DNA from: Streptomyces sp. NRRL WC-3742
GTDB taxonomy: Bacteria > Actinomycetota > Actinomycetes > Streptomycetales > Streptomycetaceae
NCBI RefSeq assembly: GCF_000720635.1
Contig: NZ_JOCF01000121.1
Location: 1-12,490 of the forward strand
Length of the DNA stretch: 12,490 nt
Direction of reading: 5' to 3'
Shown here: positions 1-5,642 of the stretch, one piece after another
How positions within the stretch are numbered: position 1 is the stretch's first letter
Layout of the letters: every line of letters begins with the position of its first letter
Made by a program: the position numbers and the translations under genes
Notes under the pieces: model-generated
The model's database searches: none
Seen by the model: the letters and a program-made list of their open reading frames with translations, nothing else
Told to the model about the DNA's origin: nothing

Positions 1-108
1 AACACCGAACTGCGCCGCCTCTACGAGGAGCACCGCATCAGCGACACCACCCTGCGCGTCCTCCAGCGCGACCTCGACCTGGAGGAGGCCGCCCTCGGCA
101 GCACCTGA
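1..108 (+). CDS. 3' end of a probable CPA1-type Na+/H+ antiporter (partial)
   Basis: The open frame enters from the left edge and ends at TGA 106-108, giving the last 35 residues of a larger protein. The visible tail is highly charged and helical, with RRLYEEHRISD followed by LQRDLDLEEAAL. From family knowledge this resembles the cytosolic C-terminal tail of actinobacterial CPA1-type sodium/proton antiporters, which often end in an RxLDLEEA segment. No membrane segment or ion-binding aspartate lies inside the window, so the transport role is inferred from the tail alone. The next gene converges on it with only 10 bases between the two stop codons, leaving no room for a separate terminator hairpin. 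Another protein with a similar coiled tail cannot be excluded. Confidence 0.55.
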   Translation, partial: NTELRRLYEEHRISDTTLRVLQRDLDLEEAALGST

Positions 109-118
109 ACCCCAGTCA

Positions 119-1105
119 CTACTCCTCCGGCAGGTCGAGGACCTGCGACACCGGGCGGCGCGGGCTGGCGGCGCCGGGCGGGCCGTAGCCGAGCCGCAGC
201 ACCAACTGGACGTGGGCGGGCCCCTCGGCCGGGTCGCGCAGTCGCCAGCGGGTGTCGGGGATCTCGACGGCCTGGTGCAGGACAGAGGCGCGCAGGCCGT
301 GGACGGTGGCGAGCAGCCAGACCCGCTCCATCGCCTGTCCGGTGCGCAGCCAGTCAGCCTGGCCGTCGAAGTGGGTGGTGAGGGTGGCGATCTGGGGCAG
401 GGCCTCGAAGTGCGCGGCCGGGGTGGTGTGGCGCGGCGGGTGGCCTGCGAACCCGCGCATCGGGAGGTGGGCATCGCGGTCGTGCGAGCCAAGGGCGGCG
501 AGCGGGATGCCGTCGTAGGAGGGTTCGAGGCGCAGCCAGCGGTGGGTCTCGGCCTCACGGGTGACGTCGGCGGCGATGCGGGCCTCGGCCTCGGAGGTGA
601 GGGCGAGGACGCGGCGCATGCCGTGTTCCTCCAGCACGGTCAGCGTCACACCTTCGTCCCGGGCGGCCGTGATGAGGTCGGCCACGAGCGCCTCGGGGAC
701 GTCCCGGTTGGTGAACGGGTGTCGGCTGGAGTGGCGCTGGGGGATCGCCGGGTAGAGGTCGGCCCCGAAGGGCTGCGGCGTCCGCAGGGGCGCGGAGAGG
801 CCGAGGACGGCGCGCGGCTGCGTACCCGCGCCGTTCGGCAGAAGCTGGACGACGGCCTCGCGGCCGAGGTGGGCGGCGGCCACCCGCAGGTTGAAGACTG
901 CGGCGCCGATGGAGATGTGCAGGGCCCTGCCGTCCGGGTCTGCGGCCGAAACAGCCCGGCTCAGGTCCGCGCGAACCTCCAGGCCGAGCAGGTCCGGGGT
1001 GGGGCGGAAGTGCCAGGGTTGGCTGTTGTGCAGCGACGGGGCCATCCCGCCGGCTTCGGCCAGCAGGCGCAGGTCGGCGGCGGTGAGCTCGGTTTCGGTG
1101 GTCAT
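119..1105 (-). CDS. Acg-like nitroreductase family protein (FMN-binding)
   Basis: A 328-residue protein of the nitroreductase fold, closest in architecture to the Acg (Rv2032-like) family. In mycobacteria these are hypoxia and dormancy induced and bind FMN; whether they have enzyme activity or store flavin is unsettled. Visible motifs are PSLHNSQPW at residues 23-31, the usual N-terminal flavin-site signature, and RHSSRHPF at 124-131. A C-terminal helix with VHGLRASVLHQAVEIP matches the second half of the fold. Length is normal for the Acg group, which is longer than single-domain nitroreductases. The ATG at 1105 is supported by a near-perfect ribosome binding site, AGGAGGTGA (complement of 1113-1121), seven bases upstream. 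It is divergent from the first ArsR gene across about 430 bases. A DosR/DevR-like inverted repeat lies about 75 bases upstream. The family call is firm; the substrate is unknown. Confidence 0.88.
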   Translation of the reverse strand: MTTETELTAADLRLLAEAGGMAPSLHNSQPWHFRPTPDLLGLEVRADLSRAVSAADPDGRALHISIGAAVFNLRVAAAHLGREAVVQLLPNGAGTQPRAVLGLSAPLRTPQPFGADLYPAIPQRHSSRHPFTNRDVPEALVADLITAARDEGVTLTVLEEHGMRRVLALTSEAEARIAADVTREAETHRWLRLEPSYDGIPLAALGSHDRDAHLPMRGFAGHPPRHTTPAAHFEALPQIATLTTHFDGQADWLRTGQAMERVWLLATVHGLRASVLHQAVEIPDTRWRLRDPAEGPAHVQLVLRLGYGPPGAASPRRPVSQVLDLPEE

Positions 1106-1541
1106 GGCGGGTTCACCTCCTGCTGCCGGCGGGGAGCGCCGGTGATTCGATGGTCCGCCGCGCCGACGGTGCCCGGCAAGGGCCCAACGGCCCTGGGCGC
1201 ACCGGCCGAGCGGCCTCGGGTCCCGATGACGCGGGATTCATCGGCCGGCCGGGGCGAGGAGTTCGATGCGGCCGGTGCGCAGGTGGTTGCGGTGACCGTC
1301 CAGGAACGCGCCGTCCGCTCCGTACCCGGGAGGGGCAGTGGTGGTGTGCCGCCCTGTGCCGGGTGGGCGCAGCCCGTGCGGGTGCTGCGGGCGCTCTTCC
1401 CTCCGAGCCGTCCCCGCTGGTCGCGAGGGGTGCATGCCCGCTCGCCGCCGCCCCTGGAGTTGTGCCCGGGGGCGGCGGCGAGCATCCGGTTGCTAAGATC
1501 AACTCCTGAAAGCCGCAGTGCCCGATGGAGACGGTGACGAC
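1106..1541. other. Divergent intergenic region between nitroreductase and ArsR genes
   Basis: These 436 bases separate two divergent genes. They hold the nitroreductase ribosome binding site (1113-1121, minus strand), a candidate regulatory inverted repeat at 1179-1194, and a possible -10 element TAAGAT at 1494-1499 just before the ArsR gene, with no convincing -35 at normal spacing. Open frames on both strands cross the region but none has a good ribosome binding site or a recognisable product. One minus-strand frame ending at TGA 1238-1240 ends in GHRNHLRTGRIELLAPAGR, which looks more protein-like than its neighbours and may be an eroded gene. I could not assign it. Confidence 0.5.
1179..1194. 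promoter_or_regulatory. Candidate DosR/DevR (OsdR)-like operator upstream of nitroreductase
   Basis: AGGGCC-CAAC-GGCCCT is a perfect 6-bp inverted repeat with a 4-base spacer. Read as GGGCCCAACGGCCCT it differs from the mycobacterial DosR-type sequence GGGACTTTCGGCCCT at position 4 (C for A) and position 6 (C for T), allowing A/T at positions 7-8. It lies about 75 bases upstream of the nitroreductase start, a plausible activator distance. Acg homologues are classic DosR targets, which is the main reason to suspect the site. GC-rich palindromes are common in such genomes, so the call is tentative. Confidence 0.35.
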
Positions 1542-1922
1542 GTGAACGCCGAATCGCCCGCCCCGGCTCCCGTGACGGGCGCGCCGCTCTACCAGCTGAA
1601 GGCGGAGTTCTTCAAGACGCTGGGGCATCCCGCGCGGATCCGCGTGCTGGAGCTGCTGAGCGAGCGCGAGTACGCCGTCGCCGAGATGCTGCGCGAGGTC
1701 GGCATCGAGGCATCGCACCTGTCCCAGCAGCTCGCCGTCCTGCGCCGTTCCAACCTGGTCGCCACCCGCCGCGAGGGTTCCACCGTCTACTACCGCCTCA
1801 CCAACCCCCAGGTGGCGGAGCTACTGCGGGTCGCACGCACCATCCTCGGCGACGTCATCAGCGGCCAGGCCGAACTCCTCGACGGCCTGCGCGCCGAGCC
1901 CGAACGTCCCGCCCAGCACTGA
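1542..1922 (+). CDS. ArsR/SmtB-family winged-helix regulator without metal-binding cysteines
   Basis: A 126-residue transcriptional repressor-type protein of the ArsR family. It contains FFKTLGHPARIRVLELL (residues 23-39), the recognition-helix region ASHLSQQLAVLRRSNLV (57-73) and a beta-wing STVYYRLTNPQV (80-91). The usual ELCVCDL metal box in helix 3 is replaced by EYAVAEML, and the protein has no cysteine. The C-terminal helix lacks the histidine pattern of the alpha-5 zinc site, so a classical thiolate or zinc sensor is unlikely. I prefer GTG 1542 because GGAG at 1527-1530 sits 11 bases upstream; an in-frame GTG at 1518 has no clear site. A TAAGAT hexamer at 1494-1499 may be the -10. It faces the Roadblock gene, with 28 bases between stops. 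A close paralogue lies at 2773, directly before a SulP transporter, so regulation of that transporter is a reasonable guess. Confidence 0.88.
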   Translation: MNAESPAPAPVTGAPLYQLKAEFFKTLGHPARIRVLELLSEREYAVAEMLREVGIEASHLSQQLAVLRRSNLVATRREGSTVYYRLTNPQVAELLRVARTILGDVISGQAELLDGLRAEPERPAQH

Positions 1923-1950
1923 AACCGGCCCGCTCGCCGGGCGCGTGGCG

Positions 1951-2325
1951 TCAGACGACCAGTTCCGCTTCGATGCGCCGGACGTGGTGCCGGGCCATGG
2001 CGAGGTTCGCCCGGGCGCGGTCGAGGACCAGGTAGAGGAACAGGTCCCTCCCGCCGGGCGAGGTGAGCGGTCGCACCAGGTAGTACTGGTGGGTGAGCGT
2101 GGTCAGGCTGTCCTCCAGCGCCTCGCCGTGCAGCCCGAGGGCTTCCGTCGCCCGCCGATGCGCGCGGACGACGTCGGTGGTGCCGGCCGCGGCGAGTTGC
2201 AGATCCAGGCCCGCGGCCTCGCCCAGCGTGCCGAGCGCCATCCCGCTCGTCGAGTCGACCAGGGCCGCACCGAGCACCCCGCCGATCGCCATCGCGTCCT
2301 TGAGTGCCCCGTCGATGCCTGCCAT
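1951..2325 (-). CDS. Roadblock/LC7 domain protein
   Basis: A 124-residue single-domain protein of the Roadblock/LC7 (MglB-like) fold. The N-terminus GALKDAMAIGGVLGAALVDS is the usual first helix and strand, followed by a central helix and a strand YYLVRPL...DLFLYLVLDRARANLAMAR typical of the family. Such proteins usually act as small-GTPase regulators. In Streptomyces they commonly sit in conservons with a histidine kinase, DUF742 protein and GTPase, but here there is no such partner. The start at 2325 is chosen because GGGAGG lies 8-10 bases upstream on the minus strand; a longer in-frame start at 2394 would add 23 residues unlike the family. The gene lies between two ArsR paralogues in the opposite orientation and ends 28 bases from the first one. 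Its biological partner is unknown. Confidence 0.8.
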   Translation of the reverse strand: MAGIDGALKDAMAIGGVLGAALVDSTSGMALGTLGEAAGLDLQLAAAGTTDVVRAHRRATEALGLHGEALEDSLTTLTHQYYLVRPLTSPGGRDLFLYLVLDRARANLAMARHHVRRIEAELVV

Positions 2326-2430
2326 GCGGAAATCCTCCCGACCGCTCCATGTCACGACCGGCCCTGCGCGCCGACCCACACGGAGCATAGGCACCCGAGA
2401 CGCTCCTGGCGGCTCGATGACGAGTACTGA

Positions 2431-2530
2431 TCACAAGAGATCGTCACTGTCTGAATCCATCACATGCGAAACAAGCGATTTGAAAAATTCTTCATATTCA
2501 TACATGCTGGCTTGCTGTTGGATCGACATG
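2431..2530. other. AT-rich island between Roadblock gene and the small-protein/ArsR/SulP cluster
   Basis: Positions 2431-2530 contain 41 G/C bases out of 100, in strong contrast to the flanking genes. It includes TTGAAA at 2480-2485, an imperfect 12-base palindrome GAAAAATTCTTC at 2482-2493, and TATTCATACATGC, so it could hold the promoter and operator of the rightward cluster starting at 2572. On the minus strand, 2529 to 2431 is an open frame of 32 codons starting MSIQQQASMYEYEEFF and ending in SDSDDLL before TGA. Its codon choice is unlike the neighbours and it has no obvious ribosome binding site. It may be a foreign remnant or a real small peptide. A plus-strand frame from ATG 2464 reads through the island into the gene at 2572 but looks like shadow. 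Confidence 0.5.
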
Positions 2531-2571
2531 AGGTGCGTCCGGTGTCGTACCGGCGACCGGGGAGGGTGGTC

Positions 2572-2769
2572 ATGACCGCAGCGTTCGACGAGGAACTGCA
2601 CGAACAGCTCGCCCAGGCCCGACAGGCCCTGGGCCAGGCTCGCGAGTGCGGGGACGACGACGGCGCCCATGCCTATGCCGGGCGCGAGGCGAGCCTGCTG
2701 CGGATCGCGGCCGACCACGGCATCGACGTCCCGCACGCCGCCCAGCCGGAAGAGCAAGGAGAGAGCTGA
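2572..2769 (+). CDS. Small acidic helical protein, function unknown (65 aa)
   Basis: A 65-residue protein starting MTAAFDEELHEQLAQARQ. It is acidic and mostly helix-forming, with a heptad-like run of leucine and alanine in residues 6-24, one cysteine at 26 and a polar tail. I do not recognise a family. The ATG at 2572 is preceded by GGGGAGGGTGG, a good ribosome binding site, while the upstream in-frame ATG at 2464 would add 36 unlikely residues encoded by the AT-rich island. The stop TGA lies three bases before the ATG of the second ArsR gene, so the two are almost certainly co-transcribed and translationally linked. Its place at the head of an ArsR-SulP operon suggests a regulatory or accessory role, which is inference. 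Confidence 0.65.
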   Translation: MTAAFDEELHEQLAQARQALGQARECGDDDGAHAYAGREASLLRIAADHGIDVPHAAQPEEQGES

Positions 2770-2772
2770 GAC

Positions 2773-3127
2773 ATGGCCGTCCCGCTGTACCAGGCGAAGG
2801 CGGAGTTCTTCCGCACCCTGGGCCATCCGGCACGTATCCGCGTTCTGGAGCTGCTGCAGGACGGCCCGCTGCCGGTGCGCGAACTGCTCGCGGCTCTGGA
2901 GATCGAGGCGTCCAGCCTCTCCCAGCAGCTCGCGGTCCTGCGCCGCACCAACCTGGTCACCGCCACCCGGGACGGCAACACCGTCGTCTACGCGCTCAGC
3001 ACGCCGGACGTCGCCGGGCTGCTGCGGGCCGCGCAGCATCCTCGGCGAGCTGATCACCGACCAGCGCCAACTCCTCAACGAGCTGAGCGCGCCCACCGCA
3101 GCCACTGCTCAGGAGGTCCGGGCATGA
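2773..3127 (+). pseudogene. Second ArsR-family regulator, frameshifted near its 3' end
   Basis: The protein begins MAVPLYQAKAEFFRTLGHPA and parallels the ArsR protein at 1542-1922 through FFRTLGHPARIRVLELL, ASSLSQQLAVLRRTNLV and TVVYALSTPDVAGLLRAA. After codon 87 the frame changes to HPRRADHR..., unlike any ArsR. The paralogue continues ARTILGDVISGQAELLDGL, and the matching sequence (RSILGELITDQRQLLNEL) is found here in another frame from about 3035, ending at TGA 3125-3127. Restoring two bases in the GCGC tract at 3031-3035 gives a normal 118-residue ArsR whose stop overlaps the SulP ATG as ATGA. As it stands the frame has no stop and runs on through SulP, giving a nominal 689-residue fusion. 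The helix-turn-helix and wing are intact; the lost part is the C-terminal dimerisation helix. No metal-ligand cysteines are present. The change could be a real deletion, a sequencing error or, less likely, programmed frameshifting. Confidence 0.75.
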
Positions 3128-4842
3128 GCGCCGCCCACGCTGTCCTCGACCGGGTGCGTTCCGTCCTCCCCAACCGCGAGATCCTCGCCACCATGGGCCG
3201 CTCGCCGCGCAAGGACCTCCTCGCCGGACTGACGGTGGCCATCGTCGCGCTGCCGCTCGCGCTCGGCTTCGGCATATCGTCCGGCGCGGGCGCCGAGGCG
3301 GGCCTGGCGACCGCCGTCGTCGCGGGCGCGCTCGCCGCGATCTTCGGCGGCTCCAACCTCCAGGTCTCCGGGCCGACCGGCGCCATGACCGTCGTCCTGG
3401 TGCCGATCGTCGCCCGCTACGGCACCGGCGGCGTGCTCACCGTCGGCCTGCTGGCGGGCGTCGTCCTGGTCGCGCTGGCGCTGGCACGAGCGGGGCGGTG
3501 GATGGCGTACGTGCCCGTCCCGGTCGTGGAGGGCTTCACCGTCGGGATCGCCGGCGTCATCGCGCTGCAGCAGGTGCCCGGCGCGCTCGGGCTGAAGAAG
3601 CCCGAGGGTGACAACCCGGCCGTCGTCGCGGTCAAGGCCGTGGGCGACTTCGCCACCGCCCCGCACTGGGCGGCGCTCGCGCTCGCCCTGGGTGTCGCGG
3701 CCGTGATGCTGATCGGCGTACGACTTCGGCCCGCGCTGCCGTTCTCGCTGATCGCCGTCGCCGCCGCGACTCTTGTCGTGCAGCTGGCCGACCTGCCGGT
3801 GGCGACCATCGGCCACCTGCCCGCCGGGCTGCCCATGCACTCGCTGGGCTTCCTGGACCTCTCCGCCGTCCCCGCCCTGCTGCCCTCCGCGCTGGCCGTC
3901 GCCGCGCTGGCCGCCCTCGAATCGCTGATGTCCGCGACCGCCGCCGACGCGATGAGCGTCTCCGAGCGCCACGACAGCGACCGCGAACTGTTCGGTCAGG
4001 GCCTGGCCAACCTGGCCGCCCCGCTGTTCGGCGGCGTCGCCGCCACCGGCGCGATCGCCCGTACCGCCGTCAACGTCCGCTCCGGCGCCGCGTCGCGACT
4101 GGCCGCACTGGTGCACGCCACCGTGCTCGCCGTGATCGTCTTCGCCGCCGCCCCGCTGGTGTCCGGCATCCCGCTGGCCGCCCTCGCCGGGGTGCTCATA
4201 GCCACCGCCGTCCGCATGGTCGAGGTCGGCTCGCTGCGCGCGCTCGCCCGTACCGGGCGGGGCGAGGCTTCCGTCCTGTTCCTGACCGCCGCCGCGACCC
4301 TCGCCTTCGACCTGGTCACCGCCGTCGTGATCGGCCTGCTCGTCTCCGGCGTGCTCGCCCTCGCCGCCGTCGCCAAGGCCGCCCGCGTCGAGCAGGTCCC
4401 GCTGCACGCCGACCTACCCCCGGCCGACCACCACGCCGAGGAGCAGGCGCTGCTCGCCGAGCACATCGTCGCCTACCGGATCGACGGCCCGCTGCTCTTC
4501 GCCGCCGCCCACCGCTTCCTGCTGGAACTCACCGAATCCGCGGAGGTCAAGGTCGCGATCCTGCGGATGTCCCGGGTCAGCGCCATCGACGCCAGCGGCG
4601 CCACCGTCCTCGGCGACGCCATCACCAAACTCCAGCGCCGAGGCACCCTCGTGCTCGTCTCCGGCATCCGCGACGAACACCACCGTACCCTCGACGCCCT
4701 CGGCATCCTCGACCGGCTCCGCACCGACGGCCACGTGTTCGACACCACCCCGGACGCCATCGCCTACGCCCGCAAGCACCTGACAGGCCACCAGGTCCTC
4801 TCCACCGAGGACACTCTCACCGCCACAGGAACTTCTCGGTGA
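3124..4842 (+). CDS. SulP family anion transporter with C-terminal STAS domain
   Basis: A 572-residue inner-membrane secondary transporter of the SulP/SLC26 family. The membrane domain (about residues 30-415) shows GLTVAIVALPLALGFGIS, VSGPTGAMTVVLVPI at 81-95 and many alanine/valine/leucine-rich spans. The cytoplasmic STAS domain occupies about 435-545, with IDASGATVLGDAI from residue 488. Family members carry sulfate, bicarbonate or dicarboxylates, and sequence alone does not choose; no carbonic anhydrase or sulfate assimilation gene is adjacent. ATG 3124 is chosen because AGGAGG lies seven bases upstream, the ATGA overlap joins it to the normal ArsR stop, and family proteins begin near here. 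In the present sequence the upstream ArsR frame is open into it, so an annotator may report one 689-residue protein from 2773. Regulation by the adjacent ArsR proteins is inferred. A hairpin follows at 4882-4914. Confidence 0.93.
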   Translation: MSAAHAVLDRVRSVLPNREILATMGRSPRKDLLAGLTVAIVALPLALGFGISSGAGAEAGLATAVVAGALAAIFGGSNLQVSGPTGAMTVVLVPIVARYGTGGVLTVGLLAGVVLVALALARAGRWMAYVPVPVVEGFTVGIAGVIALQQVPGALGLKKPEGDNPAVVAVKAVGDFATAPHWAALALALGVAAVMLIGVRLRPALPFSLIAVAAATLVVQLADLPVATIGHLPAGLPMHSLGFLDLSAVPALLPSALAVAALAALESLMSATAADAMSVSERHDSDRELFGQGLANLAAPLFGGVAATGAIARTAVNVRSGAASRLAALVHATVLAVIVFAAAPLVSGIPLAALAGVLIATAVRMVEVGSLRALARTGRGEASVLFLTAAATLAFDLVTAVVIGLLVSGVLALAAVAKAARVEQVPLHADLPPADHHAEEQALLAEHIVAYRIDGPLLFAAAHRFLLELTESAEVKVAILRMSRVSAIDASGATVLGDAITKLQRRGTLVLVSGIRDEHHRTLDALGILDRLRTDGHVFDTTPDAIAYARKHLTGHQVLSTEDTLTATGTSR

Positions 4843-4881
4843 CCACGAGACCGAACAGCCGTGGTGATTCGCCGCTGGTGT

Positions 4882-4914
4882 GGCCGGGGGCACGACGGCG
4901 TCCCGCCCCCGGCC
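4882..4914 (+). terminator. Hairpin downstream of the SulP gene
   Basis: GGCCGGGGGC at 4882-4891 pairs perfectly with GCCCCCGGCC at 4905-4914 around a 13-base loop. It starts 39 bases after the SulP stop. There is no T-run, which is usual for actinomycete terminators. It could terminate or attenuate transcription before the two small genes that follow, or stabilise the SulP message. Confidence 0.5.
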
Positions 4915-4987
4915 GCCACATCACGGCGACCGTCCTCGTTCGATTCCCGCTCACCCCGCCCGCCCCGACCCCGGAGTAGTACCGCCC

Positions 4988-5158
4988 TTGCGCTTCGCTA
5001 TCACCCCCTTCGACGACCACGGCGCCCCCGCGCCCCCGCAGACCGTCGACCTGCCCACCCTCAGGGCCCTTCTCGCCGAAGCCGCCACCACCGGCCGACG
5101 CCTGCACATCCGCCCCGAGCAGACCGCCCCGCCGCAGCCCGTCCGGGAGTCCCGATGA
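4988..5158 (+). CDS. Small conserved-looking protein of unknown function (56 aa)
   Basis: A 56-residue frame starting at TTG 4988 (MRFAITPFDDHGAP...) and ending at TGA 5156-5158. It has a polar proline-rich N-terminal part, a short amphipathic helix LPTLRALLAEAATTGRRLHI and a proline-rich tail. No cysteine or membrane segment is seen and I cannot name a family. GGAG at 4973-4976 lies 11 bases before the TTG; an in-frame GTG at 4880 would add 36 low-complexity residues across the hairpin and is less likely. Its stop overlaps the next ATG as ATGA, which strongly supports that both small frames are real and translated together. Third positions are rich in G/C as in the true genes. Confidence 0.55.
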   Translation: MRFAITPFDDHGAPAPPQTVDLPTLRALLAEAATTGRRLHIRPEQTAPPQPVRESR

Positions 5159-5286
5159 GTGACAGCACCAGCGACGAGAAGGCCCGTCGCAAGGCCATGC
5201 TCATCCGCGCCTCGATCTACATCCTCGGCACCCACCTGTTCGCCGGCTTCGTCATCCTGCTCTTCGCCCTCGGCAACCGCCACTGA
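5155..5286 (+). CDS. Small single-pass membrane protein, DUF6126-like (43 aa)
   Basis: A 43-residue protein with a charged N-terminus (DEKARRKAM) and one membrane segment over residues about 16-40 containing IYILGTHLFAGFVILLFALG, ending NRH. The positive cluster before the segment predicts an N-in, C-out topology. From memory it resembles the actinobacterial DUF6126 family of tiny membrane proteins, whose members share an (A/T)HLFAxF...LLFxxG core; this is recollection, not a search. The ATG overlaps the upstream stop by ATGA, with GGGAG in the preceding gene acting as ribosome binding site, so it is translationally coupled. No function is known. A link to the SulP transporter upstream is only positional. 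Confidence 0.7.
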   Translation: MSDSTSDEKARRKAMLIRASIYILGTHLFAGFVILLFALGNRH

Positions 5287-5343
5287 GCCCTTCCGGGGCC
5301 TGCTCCTGGTCCGCCGGGCGCCCGGCACCCCCGTTCAGGGCCG

Positions 5344-5451
5344 GTAGACGGCGCAGACGCCCGTGGCGATCGGGCGGCCCGGCGCGACGTCTGGATCCGC
5401 GAACACGGCACCGACCTGCCCGAGGTCGCCACCTGGACCTGGACCCACTGA
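5344..5451 (+). pseudogene. 3' remnant of a phosphoketolase gene
   Basis: In one frame this stretch ends with RRDVWIREHGTDLPEVATWT, then WTH and TGA at 5449-5451. From family knowledge, phosphoketolases (xylulose-5-phosphate/fructose-6-phosphate phosphoketolase) end with a closely similar tail of the form REHGEDxPEIRDWTW. Only about the last 20-35 codons remain; the preceding bases back to the small membrane protein gene do not resemble the family in any frame. A full gene is about 2.4 kb, so nearly all of it has been deleted. Phosphoketolase genes often neighbour universal stress and CBS-domain genes in actinomycetes, so the remnant fits this context. Confidence 0.6.
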
Positions 5452-5541
5452 CCGGGCCGTACCGGGCCCTGCCGCACCGTCGAGCGAAGGCCGACGGGAT
5501 GGCCACGCCGTTCACGGCGACCGCCACCGTGCTCGCGGTGG

Positions 5542-5584
5542 CCGCGTGCACCGCGTACACCCATCGTGTACGCGGTGCACGCGG
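5542..5584. repeat. Perfect 19-bp inverted repeat with 5-base loop
   Basis: The left arm 5542-5560 (CCGCGTGCACCGCGTACAC) is exactly complementary to the right arm 5566-5584, with loop CCATC at 5561-5565. It lies between the phosphoketolase remnant (+) and the end of the CBS-BON gene (-), so it could be a bidirectional terminator for convergent transcripts. A smaller 7-bp hairpin (GCCACCG/CGGTGGC, 5523-5542) abuts its left side. There is no T-run. Perfect dyad symmetry of this length could also be a protein-binding site or a scar of rearrangement. Bases 5452-5541 and 5585-5642 contain nothing else I can support. Confidence 0.7.
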
Positions 5585-5642
5585 TGCCCGGCCGTCCTGC
5601 TGCTGCGGGACGCGGCGAACCGGATGCGCCCGGTGTGCGCTC

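Noticed and set aside
212..1537. Long plus-strand open frame of 441 codons over the nitroreductase gene
   Set aside because: Antisense shadow of a high-GC gene. Its translation is low-complexity and Gly/Arg/Val-rich, no ribosome binding site is seen, and the minus strand encodes a clear nitroreductase.
1923..1950. Short GCCCG/CGGGC hairpin between the first ArsR and Roadblock genes
   Set aside because: Only five pairs; too weak to call a terminator in DNA this rich in G+C.
2464..2571. N-terminal extension of the 65-aa protein from ATG 2464
   Set aside because: It is encoded by the AT-rich island with different codon use, has no ribosome binding site, and a strong site precedes ATG 2572.
3109..4407. 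Minus-strand open frame of 432 codons opposite SulP
   Set aside because: The translation is a Gly/Asp/His/Gln-rich repeat-like string typical of antisense shadow, while the plus strand encodes an unmistakable SulP transporter.
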